From the NCBI RefSeq assembly GCF_900115665.1, contig NZ_FOXH01000019.1, positions 1 to 64,000 on the forward strand: a DNA stretch of 64,000 bases, in the 5' to 3' direction. Shown in pieces: positions 54,946-63,987 of the stretch; the first letter of the stretch is position 1; each line of letters starts with the position of its first letter. Both the position numbers and the translations under genes were made by a program. Source of the stretch: Pseudarcicella hirudinis. Its GTDB lineage: Bacteria; Bacteroidota; Bacteroidia; Cytophagales; Spirosomataceae. Under the pieces are notes generated by a model that searched no databases, was not told the origin of the DNA, and saw only the letters and a program-made list of their open reading frames with translations.

Positions 54946-55788
54946 ATGAAAAAAATACTCTATTCTTGTTTAATAGCATCTTTTGCCCTGTCATCATGTC
55001 ATTCCCAGAAATCGGAAAAGAAAAATGAAGTAGTCAGTGATTTTAAACTAAATTATAATTTCAGTAAACCGGATCAGAAATATATTTTACCCGATGTCCT
55101 GGAAGAAATTTCGGGACTGTCATATTATAAAGGTAATCAGCTGGTTTGTCTGAATGATGAGGAAGGAAAGGTTTTCTTTTTTGATTATACCACCGGAAAA
55201 ATAGTAAAAGAGATAAAATTTGGTAAAAAAGGCGATTATGAGGGTATTGAAGCAGTTGGGGAGAAAATATATGTCATGAAAAGTAATGGCGAACTTTACG
55301 GCTTTTTGCCTGAAGAACCCCGTGAATCTATTATTTCGGTAGATTTTGATGGCCAAAATGAATTCGAAGGTTTATCTTATGATCCCAGACATAAGTATTT
55401 TCTGATGGCAGTAAAGCAAAGGGAAAAAGAACTTGATGATGTAAAAGTAGTTTATGCTGTAAGCGCAAGTCAGAAAAAAGCATGGAAAGTAATAGGAATA
55501 CCTTTAGAGGCCCTGTTTGATAAAAATGTAAAGAAAAAAGAACGGGTTTTTAAGCCTTCAGGGATATCTGTTCACCCGCTTAGCGGCGATATTTATATTT
55601 TGGCATCAGTAGGGAAAAAATTACTCATTATCGGAGACGATGGAAAGAAAAAAGCCTTCATCAGTCTGGATCCTTCACAATATATTCAGCCGGAAGGGAT
55701 CTGTTTCAGCCCGAACGGAGACCTTTTTATCTCTTCTGAAGGAAAAGGAGGAGCAGGATATATTTTGAAATTTAGTTATAAAAAATAA
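54946..55788 (+). CDS. SdiA-regulated-like lipoprotein
   Basis: 280 aa with a lipoprotein signal (L-S-S-C near residue 18). A beta-propeller-like sequence with repeated L-S-Y and G-D-x-Y-I/V motifs and E-I-S-G-L matches the SdiA-regulated family of surface proteins. Probably exposed on the cell envelope; no defined role. It is in an operon with the SelW-like gene. Confidence 0.75.
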   Translation: MKKILYSCLIASFALSSCHSQKSEKKNEVVSDFKLNYNFSKPDQKYILPDVLEEISGLSYYKGNQLVCLNDEEGKVFFFDYTTGKIVKEIKFGKKGDYEGIEAVGEKIYVMKSNGELYGFLPEEPRESIISVDFDGQNEFEGLSYDPRHKYFLMAVKQREKELDDVKVVYAVSASQKKAWKVIGIPLEALFDKNVKKKERVFKPSGISVHPLSGDIYILASVGKKLLIIGDDGKKKAFISLDPSQYIQPEGICFSPNGDLFISSEGKGGAGYILKFSYKK

Positions 55789-55881
55789 AAATATTGTCAT
55801 TTTATAGAACTTTATCTGTAAATTTCGTTTATTCGATTAGTACTAAATCTTAAACGTAACATAATAATCCAATTTAAAACA

Positions 55882-56385
55882 ATGAAAAAATTATTTGCAA
55901 TTGCCCTTACAATGCTTGCATTTACAAGTTTTGCACAAGAACACAAAACTCTTGCTTCGCCTCCTGCCTCAACCTCAGCTAAAATTGGTAATGCCTCGTT
56001 AACAATTACTTATCATCAACCGGCAGTAAAAGGAAGAAATGTTTGGGCCGGAGATCTTGCACCTTATGGTAAAGTTTGGAGAACCGGTGCTAACGATGCA
56101 ACAAACCTGACTGTATCCGAAGATGTAACGATTGAAGGTAAAAAACTTGCTAAAGGTACATATGCTTTATTTACCATTCCGGGAGAGAAAGAATGGGTAA
56201 TTATCATCAATAAGACTGCCAAACAGTGGGGAGCTTATGACTATAAAGAAGCAGATGATGTTTTGAGAGTAAAAGTACCATCTAAATCTCATGCTATGAC
56301 TGAACGCTTCACTATTAAGGCAGAAGATTCGGGTAAGGTAGCTTTATTATGGGATAAAGTTGAAGTAGATTTTAATGTGAAATAA
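55882..56385 (+). CDS. DUF2911 secreted protein
   Basis: 167 aa with a signal peptide (to S-F-A-Q). Core motif Q-P-x-x-K-G-R-x-V-W, then W-R-T-G-A-N-D-A and E-W-V-I-I-I-N are typical of DUF2911, a Bacteroidota-rich beta family with unknown role. Monocistronic, with a terminator after it. Confidence 0.9.
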   Translation: MKKLFAIALTMLAFTSFAQEHKTLASPPASTSAKIGNASLTITYHQPAVKGRNVWAGDLAPYGKVWRTGANDATNLTVSEDVTIEGKKLAKGTYALFTIPGEKEWVIIINKTAKQWGAYDYKEADDVLRVKVPSKSHAMTERFTIKAEDSGKVALLWDKVEVDFNVK

Positions 56386-56403
56386 TTAGAAAATTCATAC
56401 AGA

Positions 56404-56436
56404 AAATGCTGTTTTCGCAAGGAGACGGCATTTTTT
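56404..56436 (+). terminator. Terminator after the DUF2911 gene
   Basis: AAATGCTGTTTTC (56404-56416) pairs with GGAGACGGCATTT (56421-56433), 13 bp with three G-U pairs and a GCAA loop, then T. Confidence 0.75.
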
Positions 56437-56500
56437 GTTACATACTTAAAATACATTTGAACCTGATACCTGAACTTTCACAATCATCTCTTTTATTTTT

Positions 56501-56881
56501 ATGAAAAAAAATCTATTCATTATTGCATTAATGACATTTTCGTGTCAATTTGCTTTCGGACAAGTTGTTGTCAATGGTAAAAATATAAATGAAGATGCCC
56601 GTGTAAAGTATTTAGAAGTTTCTATAAATAAATGTTTGGGAGTGAAAGGTCTTTGTGTAGAGGTGGATTTCGGGCAGGAAATAGGTGTCTGGTCAAGAAA
56701 GCAGAAACAACTGACGGATACAGGTAATAAAACATCCGGGTTCAACAGTAAGGTAGCTCTTTTCAACTTTTTATTTGTGAATGGCTGGGAATACGTTTCC
56801 AGCGAACAAATCCCGGCACAGCTAACAGAGTCCGGGAATCCTGTTACCCAATATCTTTTCAGGCGTCGAAACTCAAAATAG
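56501..56881 (+). CDS. Small secreted protein of unknown function
   Basis: 126 aa with a signal peptide (to A-F-G-Q). Short alpha/beta domain with two Cys in K-C-L-G-V-K-G-L-C, possibly a disulfide. Ends R-R-R-N-S-K. Family not recognised. Its own start and lack of neighbours suggest it is monocistronic. Confidence 0.75.
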   Translation: MKKNLFIIALMTFSCQFAFGQVVVNGKNINEDARVKYLEVSINKCLGVKGLCVEVDFGQEIGVWSRKQKQLTDTGNKTSGFNSKVALFNFLFVNGWEYVSSEQIPAQLTESGNPVTQYLFRRRNSK

Positions 56882-57013
56882 ATTCAAAAAGTATCCGGAT
56901 TTTATCTAAATAACATAATTACTTCGCAAACTGAAGGCCTCAGGCATAAAATCATTTGAAATGCGAGCAGCCCTTGTTAAATTTACAACTTAAACCCCTT
57001 AAAACCGAATTCG

Positions 57014-57382
57014 ATGAAAAAAGTGTTAATCGCCGAAGACAGTTCTGTTATCCAAAACCTTGCGAAGAAGATATTGGAATTTCAAAATTTCGAAATTCAC
57101 TCAGTTAAGAATGGTCAACAAGTCTTGGATGCTCTGGAAAAAGAGCAATTTGATATCTTATTATTGGATATTAATATGCCGGTTATGGATGGTATGGAAT
57201 GTGCCAAAGCTGTAAGATCATTGCCTGAACCGGAAAAAGCAAATCTTCCAATGATCGCGATTACCGGAAATGCCCGTAATTATTCAATGGAAGATTTTAA
57301 AGAAGCCGGTTTTAATGACTTTTTAGCAAAACCACTTAATTTTGATGCATTAGTTGCTCAGGTAAAGGCCTTAACCGAGTAA
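57014..57382 (+). CDS. Stand-alone CheY-like response regulator
   Basis: 122 aa single receiver domain. Acidic pair E-D in I-A-E-D-S-S, phospho-acceptor D-I-N-M-P-V-M-D-G, conserved K in L-A-K-P-L. No output domain, so it must act by protein-protein contact, for example with a phosphorelay such as the hybrid kinase at 24823. The MBL gene starts 75 bp later. Confidence 0.93.
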   Translation: MKKVLIAEDSSVIQNLAKKILEFQNFEIHSVKNGQQVLDALEKEQFDILLLDINMPVMDGMECAKAVRSLPEPEKANLPMIAITGNARNYSMEDFKEAGFNDFLAKPLNFDALVAQVKALTE

Positions 57383-57456
57383 TGATTTAGTTATGAGTGG
57401 CAGGTTTCAGCTCAGGACATGACAAAACCTGCCGCTTACAGGTCATCAGATATTAT

Positions 57457-58218
57457 ATGAAAATTACCTTCCTGGGTACCGGCACTTCGCAAGGAGTTCC
57501 TGTTATAGCTTGTGGTTGTGAAGTTTGTCGTTCTCTTGATTTTCGGGATAAGCGATTAAGGGTATCTGTTCATCTGGAAGTTGATGGAAAAAGTTTTGTG
57601 ATAGATACTGGCCCGGATTTCCGCCAGCAAATGCTTAGAGAACGAATTAACCACCTCGACGCCGTAGTTTTTACACATGAACACAAGGACCACACCGCTG
57701 GTCTGGATGACGTCAGAGCCTATAATTTTTTCCAGAAAAAAGACATGCCTATTTATGGCCGTCCTTCTGTTCTGGAGCAGATCAGACAAGAATTTCATTA
57801 TGCCTTTGCCGAAGTTAAATATCCCGGCATTCCTCAGATCAAACTTCATGAAATAGATGATCAGCCTTTTGAGATAGAGGGCGTAAGATTTATTCCTGTC
57901 AATGTAATGCATTTCAAATTGCCTGTTTTCGGTTTCCGGGTCGGTGATTTTACCTACATTACTGATGCCAATTATATTTCCGATACCGAAATTGAAAAAA
58001 TAAAAGGCTCTAAAATCGTTGTGCTGAATGCCTTGAGGAGAGAGAGTCATATTTCACACTTTACTTTATCCGAAGCTATTGAGGTTTTGAATAAAATCCA
58101 GCCGGAAGTAGCCTATCTGACACATTTAAGCCATCAGATGGGCTTACATGCGGAAGTTGAAAATGAATTACCCGAATTCATCCGACTAGCCTACGACGGC
58201 CTTAATCTAGAAATTTAA
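57457..58218 (+). CDS. PhnP-like metallo-beta-lactamase-fold hydrolase
   Basis: 253 aa from ATG 57457 (the longer frame from 57397 is not favoured). Starts M-K-I-T-F-L-G-T-G-T-S-Q-G-V-P with the C-G-C-x-V-C metal-site cysteines, and H-E-H-K-D-H-T-A-G, the zinc-binding HxHxDH. Resembles PhnP and cyclic phosphodiesterases. The HAD gene follows 1 bp after its stop. Confidence 0.9.
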   Translation: MKITFLGTGTSQGVPVIACGCEVCRSLDFRDKRLRVSVHLEVDGKSFVIDTGPDFRQQMLRERINHLDAVVFTHEHKDHTAGLDDVRAYNFFQKKDMPIYGRPSVLEQIRQEFHYAFAEVKYPGIPQIKLHEIDDQPFEIEGVRFIPVNVMHFKLPVFGFRVGDFTYITDANYISDTEIEKIKGSKIVVLNALRRESHISHFTLSEAIEVLNKIQPEVAYLTHLSHQMGLHAEVENELPEFIRLAYDGLNLEI

Positions 58219-58219
58219 C

Positions 58220-58879
58220 ATGACTACAATTGCATTGATTTTTGACATGGACGGGGTTTTGGTAGATAACCTTCAGTACCATGTGGAGGCCTGGCTTGCC
58301 TATTGCCGTAAACATGATATTCCTCTCACACGGGAAGAGTTTTTTGAACACCTGAACGGTAAAAATGCCCGGGATACCTTTGAGTATTTTTATAAGAAAC
58401 CGATTGATACCAAGGTGGCAGATGAATTGAATGAGGAAAAAGAAATCCTTTACCGTGAAATTTATAAAGACCATATCAAACCTGCCGAAGGATTGATTAC
58501 ACTACTGAAAGATCTGAAATCGAAAGGCGTGAAGCTGGCCGTTGGAACATCTGCAGCAAAGAATAACATTGATTTTACTTTGGATAACACTGGAATCAGG
58601 GAATATTTTGATGAAATCATTGATTCTTCGATGGTTAAAAAAGGCAAACCTTTTCCGGATATTTACCTGAAGGCAGCCGAAAAACTAGGAGTACCCCCGA
58701 CGCATTGTATAGTAGCAGAAGATGCCTTAATGGGTATTCAGGCAGGTTTAAGTGCCGGTATGAAAGTAATTGGTGTTACCACCTCACATACTGCGCAGGA
58801 GCTTAGCCATACCGATCTGCAAGTGCAGGATTTCAGAGAGGTAACTTATGAAAGTTTGTTAAAATTATTGAGTTTATAA
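58220..58879 (+). CDS. HAD-superfamily phosphatase, phosphoglucomutase-like
   Basis: 219 aa. N-terminal D-M-D-G-V-L (nucleophile Asp), a helical cap (about 15-85), then T-S-A and K-x-x-P-F-P-D and A-E-D-A-L-M-G loops (metal-binding Asp). Layout matches beta-phosphoglucomutase/phosphatase subfamilies; the substrate is unknown. Starts 1 bp after the MBL gene, so they form one operon. Confidence 0.9.
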   Translation: MTTIALIFDMDGVLVDNLQYHVEAWLAYCRKHDIPLTREEFFEHLNGKNARDTFEYFYKKPIDTKVADELNEEKEILYREIYKDHIKPAEGLITLLKDLKSKGVKLAVGTSAAKNNIDFTLDNTGIREYFDEIIDSSMVKKGKPFPDIYLKAAEKLGVPPTHCIVAEDALMGIQAGLSAGMKVIGVTTSHTAQELSHTDLQVQDFREVTYESLLKLLSL

Positions 58880-58903
58880 TTTCTCAGAAGATTCCCTGAA
58901 AAT

Positions 58904-58943
58904 ATAAAGAGGTTTCATCTTTACAAATGAAACCTCTTTATCA
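58904..58943. terminator. Bidirectional terminator between HAD and Gfo/Idh/MocA genes
   Basis: ATAAAGAGGTTTCAT (58904-58918) and ATGAAACCTCTTTAT (58927-58941), a perfect 15-bp stem. A-rich/T-rich flanks allow use on both strands. Confidence 0.85.
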
Positions 58944-58956
58944 AAATTAAAATGTC

Positions 58957-60159
58957 TCAGACATTCAGTTTTACCAATTCTACAATTTCACCGCTTTCTT
59001 TCTTCTTCACAATCACCTTGATATCTCCGTTTGGGAGAATTTCATCTTTGATAAACCAATGATCTGCATCATATTCCTCAAATACTGATGGTTTGGTCAA
59101 TCCGGTTTGTCCTCTCCATTCCGGCAGAACGACAGGTTCCCACAGTTTGGTCTTGGCAGATTTGTAAGCAGCATCAATAACTGCATTTACTACGTAACCA
59201 TCGTAAAATGATTCCTGTGGTGATCTTCCTTCCTCAATGGCATTAAACATATCTGTAAACATGTTTGTATAACCAAGTTCGTGGGTTTCATCGCCAACCG
59301 GGAAAAGCCAGCCTGAGGTGGATTCAGCTTTTTCAGCAATATAATTACCATCTCCTTTTCCTGTAGAGAACATTTCAAATCCGGTTCTCAGAAATGAATT
59401 GATCCAGATGGTTCCTTCTGTACCCATAACTTCATCACGTAAATCCATACCACCCCTGAAAGTCCAGGATACTTCAAATTGTCCGATTGCCCCGTTTTCG
59501 TACTTTACCAGCCCAATGGCATGATCTTCAGCATCAATAGGCTTCACTTGTGTATCTGCCCAGCACATTACTTCAACAGGTTTAACATCTTTTCCGATGA
59601 AGTTTCTGGCAATTTCTATGCAATGGCACCCTAAATCCAATATGGCACCGCCTCCGGCCATATTTTTATCCCAAAACCAGTCAGAATGAGGACCGGGGTG
59701 TGTTTCTCTTGATTTTGCCCATAAAATCCGACCGATCTGCCCGGCTTTCACGCTGGTTAAAGATTTCAGGAATTTTGGTGTATAGCAAAGGTCTTCAAGA
59801 TAACCGCCGAAAACGCCCGCTTCTTCACAGGCTTTGGTCATTCTGAGTGCTTCTTCTGCATTTCTTCCTAAAGGTTTTGTACAGAGAACGGCTTTTTTGT
59901 GCTTCACGCAAAGCATTACCGCTTCTTCATGAAGATTATTTGGAAGTGCAATGACAACCACTTCCGTTTCCGGATGGGCAACAGACTCTTCCATATTTGT
60001 TGAAAAATGAGGAACATCATAGTCTTTTGCAAAGCGTGATGCTGTTTCCTCTCTTCTTGCGTATACCACAGTTACACGATCACGACCACGTTGTCCGTGC
60101 AATGAGCTGGCATAAAAGCGGCCAATAAATCCGCCGCCTAAAATGCAAATTTTAGCCAT
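58957..60159 (-). CDS. Gfo/Idh/MocA family oxidoreductase
   Basis: 400 aa. Starts with the Rossmann motif I-L-G-G-G-F-I-G-R-F and has the C-T-K-P-L-G dinucleotide/active Lys motif, then a C-terminal beta sheet with D-L-G-C-H-C-I-E. It acts on a sugar or inositol with NAD(P). The nucleoside-permease-like gene at 60245-61462 is 85 bp upstream on the same strand, so the two may take up and oxidise the same compound. Confidence 0.92.
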   Translation of the reverse strand: MAKICILGGGFIGRFYASSLHGQRGRDRVTVVYARREETASRFAKDYDVPHFSTNMEESVAHPETEVVVIALPNNLHEEAVMLCVKHKKAVLCTKPLGRNAEEALRMTKACEEAGVFGGYLEDLCYTPKFLKSLTSVKAGQIGRILWAKSRETHPGPHSDWFWDKNMAGGGAILDLGCHCIEIARNFIGKDVKPVEVMCWADTQVKPIDAEDHAIGLVKYENGAIGQFEVSWTFRGGMDLRDEVMGTEGTIWINSFLRTGFEMFSTGKGDGNYIAEKAESTSGWLFPVGDETHELGYTNMFTDMFNAIEEGRSPQESFYDGYVVNAVIDAAYKSAKTKLWEPVVLPEWRGQTGLTKPSVFEEYDADHWFIKDEILPNGDIKVIVKKKESGEIVELVKLNV

Positions 60160-60244
60160 AGTTTATTTATTTTGAGATTGTCAGAAGTATAATTCATCAA
60201 AGCGTAATAATAGATGAGAAGGTATTTTGTAAAATCTGAAAGTC

Positions 60245-61462
60245 TTATATTTCAGCTGTAACAGCTTTTTTTCTATCGTTAAAGAAGATGATAAATAGAA
60301 AGAGCACAACTATTGCAATACCCGCCGGAACCATCCAGATAGAAGTCCAGTTGTGAATACTTGCCTGGGTAACAGGATCCAAAGTAGTATATTTGTCAAG
60401 AACCAGTCCTGAGATTTTTGACCCGATTCCCATCCCGATACCATAAGTCGCTAAAGTGATAAGACCCTGTGCTGAGTTTTTGATTTTAGCACCGGCTTTA
60501 TTGTCTGTATAGATTTGTCCGGTAACAAAGAAGAAATCATAACACACTCCATGAAGAATAATAGCCAGATAAAGCATCCATTCTGTAGTGTTAGCATCTC
60601 CGTAACCAAAACAGACAAATCTGGTAATCCATGCCAGCAATCCAATAATCAGCATTTTTTTAACCCCTAATCTGCTGTAAGCCAATGGAATTAAGAGCAT
60701 GAAAATAACCTCTGAAAATTGACCTAAGGACATCTTATTTTCTACATTGGTCATATGAGATTCTGTCAGTGAAGGATTCGCCATAGCATAATAAAATGAA
60801 AGCGGAATACAAATCAGAACAGATGAAATAAAGAAAATAAGGAATGAACGGTCTTTAAAAAGAACCAGAGCGTCTAAGCCCAGAATCTGGGAAATACTGA
60901 CTTTTCCGGTTGCTTTCGGAGGTGTATTTGGTAAAAAGAAAGAATAAATACCCCAGATGAAAGAGCTGACCATAGAAATTTTGAAGATAATAACCTGATC
61001 TCCCAAACCATAGAATCCGATGATATTAGTTACCACAATCCAGGCGATAGTACCAAGTACTCTGATTCCCGGGAATTCTTTTTCCGGGGTCTCCATTTGA
61101 TTCATGGCAATAGAGCTTGACAGTGCCAGCGTAGGAGCGAAGCAAAGAGTGTAAGCCAGAATATACCAGAAAAACTCGTTCGGATCAGTTGTCTGAATGA
61201 GAAAAAATAAAACAGCGGAACCCATTAAGCTTAAAATACCCATTACTTTCTGAGCTGCAAAAAAACGATCTGCAATCATTCCGATAAAGAACGGGGCAAT
61301 AATAGAAGCAATCGAAAAAGTGGCATAGGCATTACCAACGTGATCACCGGAAGCTTTTAAACCTGTTAGAAGATACTTAGACATTTGGCCATACCAGGCT
61401 CCCCAGGTAAAAAACTGAAGAAACATCATGACCATCAACTGAATTCTTATGGAGATACGCAT
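60245..61462 (-). CDS. MFS transporter, nucleoside:H+ symporter (NupG-like)
   Basis: 405 aa, about twelve hydrophobic helices, with M-F-L-Q-F-F-T-W-G-A-W-Y at the start and P-F-F-I-G-M-I-A-D-R-F-F, the signature of the NupG/XapB family. In Bacteroidota such proteins often import sugars rather than nucleosides. It precedes the Gfo/Idh/MocA gene, so a sugar-like substrate is likely. Confidence 0.88.
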   Translation of the reverse strand: MRISIRIQLMVMMFLQFFTWGAWYGQMSKYLLTGLKASGDHVGNAYATFSIASIIAPFFIGMIADRFFAAQKVMGILSLMGSAVLFFLIQTTDPNEFFWYILAYTLCFAPTLALSSSIAMNQMETPEKEFPGIRVLGTIAWIVVTNIIGFYGLGDQVIIFKISMVSSFIWGIYSFFLPNTPPKATGKVSISQILGLDALVLFKDRSFLIFFISSVLICIPLSFYYAMANPSLTESHMTNVENKMSLGQFSEVIFMLLIPLAYSRLGVKKMLIIGLLAWITRFVCFGYGDANTTEWMLYLAIILHGVCYDFFFVTGQIYTDNKAGAKIKNSAQGLITLATYGIGMGIGSKISGLVLDKYTTLDPVTQASIHNWTSIWMVPAGIAIVVLFLFIIFFNDRKKAVTAEI

Positions 61463-62169
61463 AGATAATGTAAAAGGTTGTTAGATATGAAAAGAGTTAA
61501 TATGTAAATAATATGTTTGATTATGCAATTTAGTCTTTCTTGGTTAATCTGTTATCATTGACTAAAGGGTAAAAACGATTAATTAAATGCTTCGGTAACA
61601 TACTGCGTATTAGCAAAAAGTCTGATCTTTTCCGAAGCAGATTCTGCATAATTTATATCAGAAAGTCCGGATTTGAAACCTCAAAAATGTGCTTAGTACA
61701 ATTTTTATGTGAAGAGCTGTTGTTTTGCAAAGCATTTTATTGAAAATGTCTGTTTTTTCACAAAACGAGATTGAAAATTGAAGATTACAGAGAAAAAGTA
61801 TCATTAAAAATATTTTTTCTTTCAAAAAAATATTTTTTTCGGCAAAACAGGCTTCCGGTAAATCAGTTTTTACAGAAAAATACAATTCTTGTCTTAAATG
61901 GGTTTATAATGTAACCTAATGTTTGTGGAAATTGCTAAAAAATGTCTCAAAATACCCTTTTTTTAAACATAGAAGCAATGTTTGTCTGATATCTAAATGC
62001 TTGATTTTCAGTTTTATTTATGCTTATTTTGTTTAAAATATCAGGGCAGATACGTTGTCCCAGGAGTAAGCAGATTCTTAAAAAAGTGAAATTTTTAAAA
62101 CTGACTGAAACAGATATTTTATTCATCAACCAAATAATTGTTTTTTCTAGTACATAAATATAGAGTACC
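61463..62169. other. Intergenic region, about 700 bp
   Basis: Very AT-rich with long A/T runs (for example near 61810-61850). Two short minus-strand frames (61658-61885 and 61947-62171) have no coding character. No RNA gene or repeat was recognised. Must hold the divergent promoters of the permease and DUF3592 genes. Confidence 0.6.
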
Positions 62170-62640
62170 ATGGAAAGTGTATTAAGTTCAATTCTTCTTA
62201 TATCAGGTCGTCCTGCTGCAAATTATGCGGGCCCGACACCTGTTTTTATGGTAGTTTTTACAATTATCGCAGTAGCATTATTAGTTGTAGGAGCTTACCT
62301 TAGCCAGCGTCGCCGCCAATGGCTTCAGCATTCTGCTCTTACTCAGGGTAAAATTGTTGAAATGACCAAGCGTTATGCACGGGATGACAATGCGGGTCGT
62401 TTCCCGATTTATTTCCCTATTGTATCTTTCAATGTAGGAGAAAAAGAATTCAGAACAGAGGCAGAAAAAGGAATGTCAAGTTCAGTTCAGATCGGTCAGC
62501 CGATAGAGGTTCGCTATAATCCGGAAAATCCTTATGAATCAGCATTGGGGACTAAAAATATACCGGTTCCAAAACCAACTATATTTTTCATCCTTGGATT
62601 GGTAATGATGTTGAGTTCTATCTTTTTAATGCAATACTAG
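62170..62640 (+). CDS. DUF3592 membrane protein
   Basis: 156 aa with two hydrophobic helices (about 25-42 and 135-152) around a soluble beta domain with G-K-I-V-E-M, Y-F-P-I-V-S-F and V-R-Y-N-P-E-N-P-Y-E-S-A, as in DUF3592. Function unknown, probably in the inner membrane. Monocistronic with a terminator. Confidence 0.87.
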   Translation: MESVLSSILLISGRPAANYAGPTPVFMVVFTIIAVALLVVGAYLSQRRRQWLQHSALTQGKIVEMTKRYARDDNAGRFPIYFPIVSFNVGEKEFRTEAEKGMSSSVQIGQPIEVRYNPENPYESALGTKNIPVPKPTIFFILGLVMMLSSIFLMQY

Positions 62641-63067
62641 TAAAGAAACAAGACCATAAGACTTTAGCCTTCAATTTCCTTTTTTGAAAATTGAAGGCTT
62701 TTTTTATGGCTTTTGAATAAGCATAGAAATTTTATCTCTGATTATGTTATAACCGGAGCCGGGGTTTTTCCTGTTTTTCAGGAAAGGCAGAAAAATATCA
62801 CCCACTATGCTGCTGATAGTGACGCATACTCTACTTTTCTTTTTGCTATTTAGGCGGAAGCAATAAGGGTCTGTTTAATTTAACTGATAAACAGTTTCGA
62901 GAAAGGTAATTGACGTTCAGATCAATGAAGAAATAAAATCTCTATACATAGATTCTATTTACTTGTCAATAACAGATTGATATAGGCTATCAATAAATCG
63001 GCGGAAAAATAATCCTATAAATGTTAAAGAAGCGGCAAGATTCAATAGAGATTGGCGGGGAGCAGGA
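62641..63067. other. Intergenic region, 427 bp
   Basis: Contains the DUF3592 terminator at its start and a small TTTCCTG/CAGGAAA hairpin (62767-62785) in a T-rich context. No gene seen. Confidence 0.6.
62666..62707 (+). terminator. Terminator of the DUF3592 gene
   Basis: AGCCTTCAATTT (62666-62677) pairs with AAATTGAAGGCT (62688-62699), perfect 12 bp, followed by a T-run. Confidence 0.92.
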
Positions 63068-63397
63068 TTAAATTTTGTTCTCTTTCATTAGTAGTCTGTT
63101 CTGTAAATCAATAATTTGTCTTTGCATGTCTAATACTTCATCCATTTTAATGTTTACAAATCCTGCCTGTTGTTCTTTAGCATTCGGGAGTTTTTGTAAA
63201 TCACTCTCACCTGTCAGATATGAAACTGAAACATCCAAAACTCCGGCTATTCTTGAAAGTTGTGAGTATTTGGCGTCATTACGGTTAAGTATTGCATGAA
63301 GAGTAGCTTCGGTAATTTTTGACTGGATTGCTAGTTGTAAAAGAGTCATATTTCTTTCAGCAATCAGAACCCTGATTCTATCTTCAATTCTCTTCAT
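63068..63397 (-). CDS. Small helix-turn-helix regulator with coiled-coil tail
   Basis: 109 aa. An XRE-like HTH (about 8-63): M-T-L-L-Q-L-A-I-Q-S-K-I-T-E-A-T-L-H and S-Q-L-S-R-I-A-G-V-L-D-V-S. The C-terminus (about 80-105) is a predicted coiled coil (M-Q-R-Q-I-I-D-L-Q-N-R-L), probably for dimerisation. The divergent gene at 63727 is a possible target. Confidence 0.88.
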   Translation of the reverse strand: MKRIEDRIRVLIAERNMTLLQLAIQSKITEATLHAILNRNDAKYSQLSRIAGVLDVSVSYLTGESDLQKLPNAKEQQAGFVNIKMDEVLDMQRQIIDLQNRLLMKENKI

Positions 63398-63726
63398 AAA
63401 TATTGTTTTTGATATGTTATAAGTTATTGTTTGATGACTGTTTCGGACGAATTTTTAGGTAAAAAATAACAATTTTTCCAATTACGAATCTAATTTACTC
63501 AAAAATATGAGAGTTTAATAAATTGTTGAAAAAAGGTTATGTAATCTAATAAAGCCAATTGGTATTTGTTTTTAGGGTGTTCATCATTTTGATGAAATTT
63601 ATTCGCTTATAAATTATAAGTTTTACTCATAAAAATATAGTTTTGTACCTGCCTAGCTTAATTGCCTAACTCCTAAGTAGGTTTAACACAAACTGTTAGA
63701 CACAAATATATATAAATTAATATAAT
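63398..63726. other. Divergent intergenic region, 329 bp
   Basis: AT-rich. A TAGTTTTG (TAnnTTTG) box at 63638-63645 could drive the gene at 63727; no TTTG at the right distance. No genes or repeats seen. Confidence 0.5.
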
Positions 63727-63987
63727 ATGCCGCCAAAAGACATTAAAAAAACGGCCGAGATCCTCAAAAGCAGGGTTAAAGAATGTAAAGCCTTTTTACC
63801 TAATAACTGGAGACAACGAATAATAAAGATCGCTCCTGAATACGATAGCTTAAGAGGAGCAAGGCTTATGGACAATGTTTTTAAACTGCGTTCATCAGAT
63901 CTTAAACTTACAGAATTGATAGAAACTATTTCAAAAGAGTATCTTAAACAAGATGAAGAGAAACTTCAGAAAGAGGTAGTAAACTAG
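63727..63987 (+). CDS. Small helical protein of unknown function
   Basis: 86 aa, charged and helical, with W-R-Q-R-I-I-K-I-A-P-E-Y-D and a lysine/glutamate-rich C-terminus. I do not recognise it. It ends 14 bases before the window edge. Divergent from the HTH regulator, which may control it. Confidence 0.65.
   Translation: MPPKDIKKTAEILKSRVKECKAFLPNNWRQRIIKIAPEYDSLRGARLMDNVFKLRSSDLKLTELIETISKEYLKQDEEKLQKEVVN

Noticed and set aside
61658-62171. Two minus-strand frames of about 75 aa in the AT-rich gap
   Set aside because: Unbalanced composition and no promoter, terminator or conserved motif; likely chance frames.
62767-62785. TTTCCTG/CAGGAAA hairpin as a second terminator
   Set aside because: It lacks a following T-run and is too far from the DUF3592 gene, whose own terminator is at 62666.
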